Below, one piece after another: positions 7,496-15,670 of a stretch of DNA of 29,190 nt (position 1 is its first letter; every line of letters begins with the position of its first letter). A program made the position numbers and the translations under genes. The notes below the pieces were generated by a model. That model searched no databases, was not told the origin of the DNA, and worked only from the letters and a program-made list of their open reading frames with translations. Source of the DNA: a virus. The stretch is from IMG/VR virus record IMGVR_UViG_3300005518_000033, positions 1 to 29,190 of that record; one strand, 5' to 3'.

Positions 7496-8827
7496 ATGAA
7501 ACACTTTGCGGTAGCTGGTGTTCGTTCACTTATCACCGGCACCTCTTTAGCAGCTATAGAGTTCCCTGAGCCCGTGTCAACACTCACGTTGACACGTGTG
7601 TTTGTTCGCATTGCTGTTGCGAATGCTAATGGTGACGCTACATTTGATGTCAAGAAGAACGGCGTGACCATCTTTGCTTCTCCTACTGATCGGCCTAAGA
7701 TTGTGGCTGGTCAAACGTTTGGTTTTGTTACTGTATCAGTGTCTCTTTCAGAGAATGATCTTGTTCAGGTTGATGTTGTTTCCGCTCCGCTTGGTGGAAT
7801 TACCGGCTTCTATGCAATGCTTACTCTGAATGATGGGTTTGATTATGGTGCAGCAAACGGCATTGCAACACTCGGTTCTGATGCAAAACTCACAGCAAGT
7901 CAACTACCAGCGTTAGCGATCAATGATACGTTTCTAGTGGCGTCCCAAGCCGCGATGCTCGCACTGACCGCACAACGCGGTGATATTGCGATTCGTACTG
8001 ATCTGTCACCACAGCAAGCTTTCATTCTTACAGTGGATGATCCAACAGTACTCGCAAACTGGACGGACTTTGCGATCTTTGTTCTTTCAGTCGGTGGCGA
8101 TCTCACCGGCACTCTTCCTAATCCAGCTATTGCCGCTCTTGCCGTTACTGATGCTAAAGTCGCAGCAGCTAATAAAGATGGCGGAGCAGCTACTCCGTCA
8201 ATGCGTACACTCGGTACAGGCGCGCAACAGGCGGCGGCTGGAAACGATTCGAGACTGTCAGACGCGCGGGCACCGACTGGTAGTGCTGGCGGCGACTTGA
8301 CAGGTAATTATCCTAATCCTGCTCTTGGTACGAGTGGTGTTACTGCTGCAACTTATGGTGATGCTACTCACATACCACAGATAACGGTTGACGCGAAAGG
8401 TAGGATCACAAACGCATCGAATACTTCTTTCACTTCTCTTCCAACCAGGCAGGAGCTTATCAAGACAACTGCGTCTCTCGCTACTTTGACTGATGAGACG
8501 GGTTTCATTTCATTAGGTAAGAGTGGAACCTTGATGAGGGTTGTAGCGGATCGCGCTGCTCGTGTTCGGCTATACAATACGGCGGCTGCGAGAGATGCAG
8601 ATCGATCCCGTGCTGAAGGTGGAGTTAGGAGTAGTACTCAAGATGGATTGTTGTTGGAAATCATCTTTACTTCTGGGCTGTTGACAGTGTTCACTCAAGA
8701 CCCGGTGATCGATTATTACAACGGTGATAATCCAGTCGTTGATAAATTGTACTATACGATTGCGAATGACACGGGATCAACGAGTGCTGTACAGATCACG
8801 TTTGATTACGTGTATCACGAAATTTAG
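7496..8827 (+). CDS. Tail fibre protein with GGDLTG repeats
   Basis: A 443-aa protein. The N-terminal 125 residues look like a beta-sandwich attachment domain. The centre carries two copies of the fibre motif GGDLTG-x-x-PNP (near residues 200 and 265), and the second is followed by the shaft sequence VTAATYGDATHIPQITVDAKGRI. These are well-known elements of phage tail fibre shafts. The C-terminal 120 residues form another globular beta domain that could bind the host surface. GGAGAG lies ten bases before the ATG. The likely role is host recognition as a trimeric fibre. Confidence 0.8.
   Translation: MKHFAVAGVRSLITGTSLAAIEFPEPVSTLTLTRVFVRIAVANANGDATFDVKKNGVTIFASPTDRPKIVAGQTFGFVTVSVSLSENDLVQVDVVSAPLGGITGFYAMLTLNDGFDYGAANGIATLGSDAKLTASQLPALAINDTFLVASQAAMLALTAQRGDIAIRTDLSPQQAFILTVDDPTVLANWTDFAIFVLSVGGDLTGTLPNPAIAALAVTDAKVAAANKDGGAATPSMRTLGTGAQQAAAGNDSRLSDARAPTGSAGGDLTGNYPNPALGTSGVTAATYGDATHIPQITVDAKGRITNASNTSFTSLPTRQELIKTTASLATLTDETGFISLGKSGTLMRVVADRAARVRLYNTAAARDADRSRAEGGVRSSTQDGLLLEIIFTSGLLTVFTQDPVIDYYNGDNPVVDKLYYTIANDTGSTSAVQITFDYVYHEI
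8094..8320 (+). repeat. Two copies of the GGDLTG-xx-PNP fibre repeat
   Basis: The coding sequence around 8094-8126 and again around 8288-8320 encodes near-identical GGDLTG-x-x-PNP units about 190 bases apart. The codons differ more than the amino acids do, so the repeat is maintained at protein level and is not a recent DNA duplication. Confidence 0.7.
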
Positions 8828-8840
8828 GGAGAGTTAAGTT

Positions 8841-9755
8841 ATGGCAACGCGAACATCGACAACGATCTTCTTTGCTAATGATAGTGACGCGCATTTTCGC
8901 GCCTGGGCGCAAGAAATTAATGACGCGCTGACGGCCTTTGGTTGGGTTAAGAGTACTGAGACTGGCGAGATAAACCTGACTACAGTAACGAAGCCCAGCG
9001 CGGCCAACACTGCACAAGGATTTCAAGTCTGGAAGATGGCTGACTCCCTGCAAGCGTCATTTCCAGTCTTTATGAAGATCGAATACGGATCGGGTGATGC
9101 GACGAACGATCCGGCTGTTTGGATTACACTTGGCACCGGATCAAACGGTTCAGGCACTTTGACTGGTACTCTGTCCACGCGCCGCATATATGGTGGAGTC
9201 GCGGATACGGCGCGAGCAAACAACTATTTTTCTTCTGGTGACACAAATCGTTTCTGTATGGCCTGGGGAAGTGATGCCGCTGCTACTTCAGCAACTAGAT
9301 TCTTGTATGTTGGTATTGAACGTTTGAAGAACGCTGATGGCACTGATGCGAACACTGGTTCATTTGTTATGGGAATTGGCGGCGACGCGACGGACGGTGC
9401 ATTTCGCGCGCAAGTTGCACCTTTTTCTGGTAGTGTGCCACCACAGCAGCAAAATGGGCCTGTGTATCCTCAAGATACCACGACTGTCAGTATGATCTTT
9501 GGCGGCACGACTTACACGCTTCCGATCTATCCGTTTGGTTTCTTTCCTCTTAATCCGATCATGAACTTTTGCGGTTATCTTAACCCGGACTTTACCCGTG
9601 AAGTTGCTGTTACGCTATCTGTGTATGGTGCGAATCATACTTACCTGCCATTAGGCACAGGTGGAGCTAATTTCACGATTACGGGTGCTAGTGCGTGGCC
9701 TGGTAATGCTTCAGGTACGGGCTCAGCGTATCGCGCAATGATGAGGTATGAGTGA
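8841..9755 (+). CDS. Tail-tip / receptor-binding associated protein
   Basis: A 304-aa protein rich in Gly, Thr and Ser, typical of beta-structured virion surface proteins. The N-terminus carries a helical segment with FRAWAQEINDAL and GWVKSTETGEI, a layout seen in phage tail-tip proteins of unknown function. The middle is low in charge and the C-terminus contains aromatic-rich segments (IYPFGFFPLNP). No enzyme motif was found. GGGAGAG precedes the ATG. Its place between the fibre gene and the DUF4214-PPC gene suggests part of the adsorption apparatus. Confidence 0.6.
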   Translation: MATRTSTTIFFANDSDAHFRAWAQEINDALTAFGWVKSTETGEINLTTVTKPSAANTAQGFQVWKMADSLQASFPVFMKIEYGSGDATNDPAVWITLGTGSNGSGTLTGTLSTRRIYGGVADTARANNYFSSGDTNRFCMAWGSDAAATSATRFLYVGIERLKNADGTDANTGSFVMGIGGDATDGAFRAQVAPFSGSVPPQQQNGPVYPQDTTTVSMIFGGTTYTLPIYPFGFFPLNPIMNFCGYLNPDFTREVAVTLSVYGANHTYLPLGTGGANFTITGASAWPGNASGTGSAYRAMMRYE

Positions 9756-10652
9756 GTGGCTAACAAGTTGCAGATTCCGGTAAATAGTGGTGGTGGATCG
9801 ATCTTGATCCCAACTACCACAGTGGCCATTCCACATCTACGCAAGGTGAAACTTGTTACACCGGAGCAGGTGCAAACCGCTCCAGGTCAGATCATCGCTC
9901 TGACTGTGCAGGAATACGTCACTACTCTCTACCTAAATACAATGCTGCGTATTCCTACTGGTGCTGAGATGTCTAGCGCTGTTGCTGCTTTAAGTGCTGG
10001 CTGCGCTGCCGGGACACTTCTTAACGCGACGAAGACTTTAATCGATAGTCTGTTTACATCATCCTTTTATGTTTCAAGAGGAGAATCAAATAGTCAGTAT
10101 GTTCAGGACTTGTATTTATCGATCTTAGGAAGAGCTAGTCCGCCTCTTGCGCCAGCACCGTCACCTACTCCGATTGCTGGTGACACGTCTCTAATCAACA
10201 ACATCTCATTACCAGGACAGAGTGCTACGTCTGGAAACTGGAAGTGGTATTACATCACACTTCCAACCGGCGCATCTCAATTGCAAGTCACTGCTACAGG
10301 CTCTGGTGACGGCATCTTGCATACGCGCTTTGGCGCGAAGCCGGATTTGTCAACGTATAACTGTCGAGCGTACACTGTGAGTCCTCAAATTTGTACGCAC
10401 GCGAATCCGGCATCAGGTACTTGGTGGATCGGAGCCTACGCTAATAGCGGAACTATAAACTTCAGTATGCTTGCAGTTGTAAGCGGCTTGAGTGACGGCA
10501 GTTATTGGGTTGATAATCTGAATGCAGCGACGTTGACTGCACAGCAAGTGCGCGACGCTTTCAATTATGGTACTGAGCATTCAAATAGAGTTGCAGCGTT
10601 TTGTACGCACTCTGCTCCGGTGACTGGTCAAATCTGGCCGCGTGGCAAGTAG
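9756..10652 (+). CDS. DUF4214-PPC tail adhesin-like protein
   Basis: A 298-aa protein beginning at GTG, with GAGG nine bases upstream and directly abutting the previous stop. Residues about 52-128 carry two copies of a Y-V-x-x-L-Y-L-x-x-x-L-x-R motif (EYVTTLYLNTMLR and QYVQDLYLSILGR) with a Ser-Phe rich middle, the pattern of the DUF4214 domain of secreted and surface-layer bacterial proteins. A Pro-rich linker (130-141) leads to a PPC-type beta-sandwich at about 145-245, shown by the strands WYYITLP, HTRFGAKPDLSTYNCR and GTWWIGAYA. PPC domains usually accompany extracellular proteases as binding modules. Here there is no protease, so a binding or adhesion role in the tail is inferred. Confidence 0.65.
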   Translation: MANKLQIPVNSGGGSILIPTTTVAIPHLRKVKLVTPEQVQTAPGQIIALTVQEYVTTLYLNTMLRIPTGAEMSSAVAALSAGCAAGTLLNATKTLIDSLFTSSFYVSRGESNSQYVQDLYLSILGRASPPLAPAPSPTPIAGDTSLINNISLPGQSATSGNWKWYYITLPTGASQLQVTATGSGDGILHTRFGAKPDLSTYNCRAYTVSPQICTHANPASGTWWIGAYANSGTINFSMLAVVSGLSDGSYWVDNLNAATLTAQQVRDAFNYGTEHSNRVAAFCTHSAPVTGQIWPRGK

Positions 10653-10664
10653 CGTTAAAATTCA

Positions 10665-12863
10665 ATGCCTGTTTTCATACCTGTAGTTGAGCCTCAAGCA
10701 CCGTCTGTCACTGTGGCGGTAGTGTTTGCTGGTGCCACTACGCTCACAGTCAATCCTACCGTTAGTCTTCATGCGCCAGTAACCTTCAATGGCGCGACTG
10801 CTCTAGTTGTTACAGGTCAGAATACTCTTGCAGGACAAGTATCACTTGATGGTGCTACTCAGTTAGTGGTAAATGGAAGATTGAACGCTGACGCGGACGT
10901 ATTTGGTTCGGTGACATTCGCTGGAGCGACTGCCTTGTCTGTGACAGCACAAGGCAATGTGACCAGTCCCGTCACGTTTGCCGGTCAAACGCAGTTAGTC
11001 GTCTCGCTGGTAGTGCAAGCAGCGATAAGTTTTGGATTCACGATCTTTGTTGATGTCACAGATGCGTCGTTGCAAAGCGCTCTAACTAACAACATTCGCC
11101 GGTATCGTGCACGTTTGGTAGTTGACGGTGTAGAGATTCCGATCATTCGTGCGCAGCTTCAGGCACCATCTGACAAGCTTGGAACAGAATTAACAGTGGT
11201 GCTTGCTGATCCCAATGTCAGTGCTGTGACTGCTACTTCTTCCATCAACTTTGATATAGCTCTTTGGGTGAGTGGAGCCTGGTTATGGATCAACTTGCTT
11301 CAAGGCGGGAAGTTGTCGCAACGCTCAGCGCGTTACGTGAATGAAGAAGGATTGCCAAGAGATGCCGTTGAGCTTTCGATTGTTGATATCATTGGAGATC
11401 GATGGAACCGAGCGCCAAGACAACAGGTCTTCATGTACAATTCTGCGATCATCGATGCTCCTACAGGTGAAGCGGTGCAGTCTGAGACAGTATACACGAC
11501 TCAGGGTGTTATTCTGCCGCCTTTATATATAGGCCTACCTGGATTGTCTTTGCAAGATGTTTTGAACTATGCTTATGTGACTGGTTGCGGGTTTGATCGC
11601 GCGCTTACCAACATCCCAAATTTTCCAGTCGAGCAGGTGTCATTCACGATGGTTGGTGGCTATGATGCTGGTGTCAGAGGTCTTCTGCAAACATTCTCGC
11701 CGGTAGTATTCGCCTCCGGCAATGATCTTTGGATCATTGATCCAGATCAGCCGCTGCCGTCCGGCGTATCAGCAGTGGATTTCGTCGCGGCATTTTCTGC
11801 CAGCATTGATGATGTGCTTCCGGCACATGAGCCGGTAAATGGCTTGCTGGTGCGGCTGAACGACTTTACTGGTGGTGTGGGCGAAGATTTCTTTACTGAG
11901 CGATTAGAGACTTCCACAATTCGCACAGGTGACAACGAGCAGGACACTGAACGACGGATCAGAGAGTATCGCGCATTTAGTGATCCGACAAAGATCGTAC
12001 GTGAGGAGGTCGCTTATACCAGAACCCGTATCCTGGATTCTACGTTCAACGTGATCTCTATTGAAACACGCACAGATCATTTCGACATCCTCAATCGTCC
12101 AACCGGCTATTCTTTGTCTGTGGAAATGCTGCTTCCTGATATAAGTAATCCGCTGGTGAAAATCTTGCAAACAGTTACCAGTGAAGAGCAGTTCATCACT
12201 TATGTCCCTGATCCGCTGCATCCGACCCAGGACATTCAATCGCGCATCGAAACTCATACCAGCGGATTGATCCTGGTTGATGCTGGTAATCAGTACCTTG
12301 GAAAGAATTACAGGATACCTTACATTGACGCTCATAAGAGTGGCTACATTACTGGCGAACAGCAGACAGTGGAGTTCGGGTTGATTCGCACTGTGATTGA
12401 GCAACTGTCCTTTAATGGTGGTCAAGTGCGTTATGAGACGCGAGTGACGAATCACATTGCTGATGTGCCGGATAAGATCACGGTTAAAACTCTTCCCGGC
12501 AGTGCTCAAGTGAATCGAAGTTTGAGCGCTCATTATCGATACATCCTATTGACGGTTCCAGGCACAGATTCGACTAGCCGCAGAGTTGCGGAGTTCGACG
12601 CATCGTTGATGCCTTATGCTACGGCGTTAGCTATTGGACAGCGGCGATTAAACAATCTCAATAATCCGTTGAAAGAGCTTGCAGTAACTATGTCGTATGT
12701 GAACCCCGGCTTGCGTCGAGGCGCAACCATTCACGTTCAAGGTCGATCAGGATATTTAGGAAACTACATCGTGAAAGGTTATATGATCATTGTTGAGGGA
12801 ATTGATTTGAAGACCTACAAAGCTTCAATGACTTTTCAAGCGCGAGAGTTGAGGGTTATTTGA
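10665..12863 (+). CDS. Large minor tail / baseplate-hub-like protein
   Basis: A 732-aa protein. The first 115 residues consist of five short beta repeats (consensus VTFAGATALVV) about 20-24 residues apart. From residue 125 on, a larger mixed alpha/beta body resembles phage tail-tip hub proteins in length and place, with segments such as RYRARLVVDGVEIPIIRAQ. The C-terminal part (RLNNLNNPLKELAVTMSYVNPGLRRGATIHV) has the look of a hub barrel. The link to a hub is context-based and no catalytic motif was seen. No good Shine-Dalgarno precedes the ATG at 10665. Confidence 0.6.
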   Translation: MPVFIPVVEPQAPSVTVAVVFAGATTLTVNPTVSLHAPVTFNGATALVVTGQNTLAGQVSLDGATQLVVNGRLNADADVFGSVTFAGATALSVTAQGNVTSPVTFAGQTQLVVSLVVQAAISFGFTIFVDVTDASLQSALTNNIRRYRARLVVDGVEIPIIRAQLQAPSDKLGTELTVVLADPNVSAVTATSSINFDIALWVSGAWLWINLLQGGKLSQRSARYVNEEGLPRDAVELSIVDIIGDRWNRAPRQQVFMYNSAIIDAPTGEAVQSETVYTTQGVILPPLYIGLPGLSLQDVLNYAYVTGCGFDRALTNIPNFPVEQVSFTMVGGYDAGVRGLLQTFSPVVFASGNDLWIIDPDQPLPSGVSAVDFVAAFSASIDDVLPAHEPVNGLLVRLNDFTGGVGEDFFTERLETSTIRTGDNEQDTERRIREYRAFSDPTKIVREEVAYTRTRILDSTFNVISIETRTDHFDILNRPTGYSLSVEMLLPDISNPLVKILQTVTSEEQFITYVPDPLHPTQDIQSRIETHTSGLILVDAGNQYLGKNYRIPYIDAHKSGYITGEQQTVEFGLIRTVIEQLSFNGGQVRYETRVTNHIADVPDKITVKTLPGSAQVNRSLSAHYRYILLTVPGTDSTSRRVAEFDASLMPYATALAIGQRRLNNLNNPLKELAVTMSYVNPGLRRGATIHVQGRSGYLGNYIVKGYMIIVEGIDLKTYKASMTFQARELRVI
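10719..11003 (+). repeat. Five tandem VTFxGATxLxV beta repeats
   Basis: Within the N-terminus of the 732-aa protein, residues about 19-29, 39-49, 59-69, 83-93 and 103-113 share the pattern [VS]-x-[FL]-x-G-A-T-x-L-x-V. Spacing is 20, 20, 24 and 20 residues. The last copy has GQT instead of GAT. Codons vary between copies, so conservation is at protein level. The repeats probably make a beta-helix or stacked-strand stalk. Confidence 0.7.
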
Positions 12864-13180
12864 TGCCTAGTATCACTGACATCAATGATATCTCGATTAC
12901 TTACATTTCAATGAGTTTGCAAGAACTACAAGATAGTGCGGTATTCGTGATCAAGGTTCCTTGCTTAGCTCATTCAAGTTTGCGAAGTTTGGCTGATGCA
13001 AGCGCAAAGGTGTTAGTGCGACTTAATGGAACCAGCGATCCTTTTATTGACATCGCGGCTAATCCAATTGATTTGAATCCTTATGCTGGTCAGACAAAGA
13101 GTTTTGATGTCAAGGTTCATACGAATGACGTGAACGGTCTCATGCGCGCGGCGCTTCCAGTAGAGGTTGCTTTTATATGA
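12863..13180 (+). CDS. Small tail-module protein, unknown
   Basis: A 105-aa beta-rich protein of unknown family. The ATG at 12863 shares a base with the TGA of the previous gene (TGATG), which favours it over the in-frame TTG one codon earlier. The gene ends in ATGA overlap with the next gene. The tight coupling on both sides suggests that its product is made in step with its neighbours and works in the same tail-tip structure. Confidence 0.55.
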   Translation: MPSITDINDISITYISMSLQELQDSAVFVIKVPCLAHSSLRSLADASAKVLVRLNGTSDPFIDIAANPIDLNPYAGQTKSFDVKVHTNDVNGLMRAALPVEVAFI

Positions 13181-14622
13181 CAACCCGGAAGCGTTTCACA
13201 GTTCGAAGAGGTGATACTGTTTCTCTTGCGATCCCTGTGCAGACAGTAACGCAAAAGGAAGCGATTGCTGTTGAGACTGAGCAAGAGAATAAGAATGTAC
13301 TTCCTTATGACGAGTTAGATGATCAGTACACATTTAGGAAGAACGTGCTAGTGAGATTCTTTGATCTTGGCACTCGTTTACGAAGTGTTCCTAGCGCACC
13401 TTCCGATCCTTTGAGACAGCGGAGCTATCCAACTGCTGACAATGCTACTCCGAATGCTGGTTACTATGATGAATACATTGAGGTCACGTTGGATAATCTT
13501 CTGCATGGATTTGCTTCTTATCAACTCGACGTTCCCGATCCTTCGGCTGTATGGACAGGTGCCGCGCACATAACGCTTGCCGGTAGTACTTGGAAGCTCA
13601 TGGATGACATGCTGCTTGGTCGCAGAACATCCAATTTTATAACTGGTGATCCATTAGATACACTCGATCCTACAGGTTCCTCCATTGTTAACGAAACTAG
13701 CACAGGTGATCCTTCACACGTTCCGCGAAAGCTTCCTAATTGTATGCCGCTATATCTGAGTAATGATGCTCGTACACGTGGGTTAGTTTTTGTCTTGCCA
13801 AGAAGTCTGACAATTGGGACTGATCTGATTCAAATCATAAATAATACTTTAGATGACGTGCTGGCACACTGGCATTCAAGAGTACCTAGTGACAATGATG
13901 CTAATGAACGTTGGAATCTGTTGAATGTTAGTTCTGGTGCAGCGTTCATGCAGTTATCTCATGATCGGAATCTATTCATTAACAAGAGCGGTCGATTGCT
14001 TGTCATAGCCGGTGATAATTATTTCAGCTTTGATACGGGACACGCTGCTTATAAAGTCACTGCAACGGATCAGTTCACCGACGCTGCTGCGGAGTTTTCT
14101 TTCAAGGGAAAAGACAATCGCATTTATCTTCGCCCTTTATATACTGGCTACTACCTGATCGATCATCCTTATGCTCTTGCTACTAGCAGTCTAGGGAACG
14201 TCGGCATTCCGGGGGATACGGTTTATCACAGCGTAGGAGCAACGCCACCTTTGACACATTTCTTCTTTACGGATCATGCGTTTCACGTCGTTGGTCGAAC
14301 TATGCCGATATATCCGGCGCTTGTTAAAGGGCCAAGCTCTATTCTGGGCCGCATAGCTTTTGACGATAGTATTACCTATGACGTTGATGAAGTGTTTCTT
14401 GATTTTGCAAAGCGCAACTTCTGGTTATCGCAAGCGAATCTTAGTTCACAAGCCGGATCGCATCCATCACCGATCATCGGTACGATGCCGTTGCATCAGG
14501 ATTTTCCGGACCTACAGATGGTGCTGCGTCATGGCTCCCTGGTAGCGCTTGTTACTCAAGACGACAAGGTGTTCTATGTGTGGGCCAACCAGGATTTGTT
14601 TGGCGCGGAGATACCGGCTTAA
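13177..14622 (+). CDS. Virion-associated protein, probably tail tip or appendage
   Basis: A 481-aa protein of unrecognised family. It is beta-rich with many aromatic and Asp-Gly turns, and has no signal peptide or membrane helix. A proline-rich, low-complexity segment around residues 65-90 probably links an N-terminal attachment domain to a large C-terminal globular domain. Its translation is coupled to the preceding gene through ATGA and there is a GAGG about ten bases upstream. Being the last large gene of the tail block, a receptor-binding or appendage role is plausible but not shown. Confidence 0.55.
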   Translation: MTTRKRFTVRRGDTVSLAIPVQTVTQKEAIAVETEQENKNVLPYDELDDQYTFRKNVLVRFFDLGTRLRSVPSAPSDPLRQRSYPTADNATPNAGYYDEYIEVTLDNLLHGFASYQLDVPDPSAVWTGAAHITLAGSTWKLMDDMLLGRRTSNFITGDPLDTLDPTGSSIVNETSTGDPSHVPRKLPNCMPLYLSNDARTRGLVFVLPRSLTIGTDLIQIINNTLDDVLAHWHSRVPSDNDANERWNLLNVSSGAAFMQLSHDRNLFINKSGRLLVIAGDNYFSFDTGHAAYKVTATDQFTDAAAEFSFKGKDNRIYLRPLYTGYYLIDHPYALATSSLGNVGIPGDTVYHSVGATPPLTHFFFTDHAFHVVGRTMPIYPALVKGPSSILGRIAFDDSITYDVDEVFLDFAKRNFWLSQANLSSQAGSHPSPIIGTMPLHQDFPDLQMVLRHGSLVALVTQDDKVFYVWANQDLFGAEIPA

Positions 14623-14721
14623 ATCGCTGGTTTCACGCTTGAGGTTTGATTGGTTCTGTGGTAGATTCCAGCATGATCCTTGCTTGCTCTGATGCTGACT
14701 AAAAGATTCTAGGAGTGAGCA

Positions 14722-15363
14722 ATGATACCCGTCATTCTATGCTTTCAACAAATACCAGTATCAACCAGTCCAATCTACTTAGGCCCAACCGGAACGATTA
14801 TTCTGGTGACGGCTTGTATCTTGCTAGGATTCTTAGCGTTTCGACAAAGAAATTGGAAGACGACTGCTGACGCCTCCAGCGCCGAGCTTGTTATTCAAAG
14901 AGGAACTTCTGATCGGTTGAGAGAAGAGAAGTTAGCTTTGCAGAAAGAGAAAGACCTATTGAAAGAAGAGAATATAAGACTTCATGCTCAAACCGATCTC
15001 AAGCCTCTTGTGACTGAAATTACGAATTGGATATCTGAAGGTCGAGGTCGCTTTGATGAAGCAACAAAGCAGCTCACTCAAACAAGAGATGCACAGGATA
15101 AAGGATTGCGAGAGTTGTTTGCAGAGGTGTCAGCGAATCGCCGCGTCTCTGAAGAGGCTTTCAGAACGTACACAACTACATTCGTTCAGCATGTCGAAGA
15201 AGATAGACTTGGTTGGACGAAGCTTCTTGCTATGTTTGCTACGATGGAGCAACGATTGAATCAAACAGCGATACAAGTAGGTAGAGTGAAGTGGGATACT
15301 CCGTCAGCATCTCAGCCAGAGTCAACGCATAAGGAACGAACAAGAACATGGAAATCCTCTTGA
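14722..15363 (+). CDS. Membrane-anchored coiled-coil protein (late, possible lysis or entry accessory)
   Basis: A 213-aa protein with one hydrophobic segment at residues about 22-40 (TIILVTACILLGFLAF) followed by RQRNWK. It therefore looks like an N-anchored membrane protein with its body on the side of the positive charges. Residues about 64-95 and 105-190 are strongly heptad-like coiled coil. The C-terminus is short, basic and disordered. AGGAGTGAG before the ATG is the best ribosome binding site in this half. It is the last gene before the control region. Spanin-like, holin-associated or superinfection roles are possible, but no lipoprotein box or endolysin neighbour is visible. Confidence 0.65.
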   Translation: MIPVILCFQQIPVSTSPIYLGPTGTIILVTACILLGFLAFRQRNWKTTADASSAELVIQRGTSDRLREEKLALQKEKDLLKEENIRLHAQTDLKPLVTEITNWISEGRGRFDEATKQLTQTRDAQDKGLRELFAEVSANRRVSEEAFRTYTTTFVQHVEEDRLGWTKLLAMFATMEQRLNQTAIQVGRVKWDTPSASQPESTHKERTRTWKSS

Positions 15364-15389
15364 CAACTGAAGCTACAAGATCGTATACT

Positions 15390-15425
15390 GGCGTCATGTT
15401 TGAGCCGACCGTGACAAGCCTTTTT
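15390..15425 (+). terminator. Possible terminator closing the late operon
   Basis: GGC-GTCA at 15390-15396 can pair with TGAC-(AA)-GCC at 15412-15420, leaving a two-base bulge, and is followed at once by TTTTT (15421-15425). The stem is short and imperfect. Its place, just after the last late gene and upstream of the promoter for the next block, supports it. Confidence 0.4.
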
Positions 15426-15566
15426 CCAGGATCGAACCGACTGCCACAACCAGCTTTTCGCCCGTTGCGATCCTCACGGTGCCCCGCTTTCTCGGGCCGG
15501 ACAGCCTGATTCCTTCCTTTCTCCAAACTCGCCGGTAAAGCCCAACCTTCTGCATGGACAGTTTAG

Positions 15567-15598
15567 GTGGTTGACGAGCCTGTTTTCTAGTGGTTGAC
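15567..15598 (+). repeat. Direct repeat GTGGTTGAC, 23-bp period, at the promoter
   Basis: GTGGTTGAC occurs at 15567-15575 and again at 15590-15598. The second copy contains the -35 box. The 23-bp spacing is close to two helical turns, so both copies face nearly the same side of the DNA, as expected for paired activator or repressor half-sites. Confidence 0.55.
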
Positions 15599-15622
15599 AA
15601 AGGCCGCGGATTGTGCTAGTAT
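15594..15622 (+). promoter_or_regulatory. Sigma70-type promoter for the replication block
   Basis: TTGACA at 15594-15599 is a perfect -35 box. After a 17-base spacer comes TAGTAT at 15617-15622 as the -10 box, preceded by TG-C (15614-15616), an extended -10 element. Transcription would start near 15629 and run into the helicase gene at 15671. It is the best promoter I found in the window. Confidence 0.8.
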
Positions 15623-15626
15623 CCGC
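15606..15626. promoter_or_regulatory. Operator-like dyad over the -10 box
   Basis: GCGGAT at 15606-15611 and ATCCGC at 15621-15626 are exact inverted repeats with nine bases between them. The dyad covers the -10 hexamer, so a bound dimer would block RNA polymerase. The XRE regulator at 17355 is the obvious candidate ligand, by proximity only. Confidence 0.5.
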
Positions 15627-15670
15627 TCCGCTTTCCGAGCCTTGCTGACTCGTCAAGCCTGCACATTTCA

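Larger units (their letters stand above)
15571..15656. repeat. Inverted repeat TTGACGAG / CTCGTCAA bracketing the promoter
   Basis: TTGACGAG at 15571-15578 is the exact reverse complement of CTCGTCAA at 15649-15656. The two arms lie about 70 bases apart on either side of the promoter. They could be paired protein-binding sites or the base of a cruciform. Confidence 0.5.
15364..15670. other. Intergenic control region between late and replication blocks
   Basis: About 307 bases with no convincing gene on either strand; the short minus-strand frames look random. The sequence appears more GC-rich than the genes around it and has a polypyrimidine stretch around 15507-15525. A small CCCG/CGGG hairpin lies near 15484-15497. 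The right half contains the promoter and repeats listed separately. An origin of replication could lie here, but no iteron array or AT-rich unwinding element is seen. Confidence 0.6.

Noticed and set aside
11904-12533. 209-aa minus-strand frame opposite the 732-aa tail protein
   Set aside because: No recognisable domain, and a clearly coding + strand frame covers it fully.
14669-14697. CAGCAT / ATGCTG inverted repeat before the coiled-coil gene as a terminator
   Set aside because: Only six pairs with a 17-base loop and no T run follow.
15429-15438. GGTTCGATCC on the minus strand as a tRNA T-loop
   Set aside because: The flanking bases do not form a proper T stem, and no acceptor stem, anticodon arm or CCA end could be fitted.
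15394-15600. Minus-strand 68-aa frame in the intergenic region, with a faint transposase-like WRKEG segment
   Set aside because: It is short, basic, lacks a start signal and ends inside the promoter. The resemblance to an insertion-sequence remnant is too weak to support.
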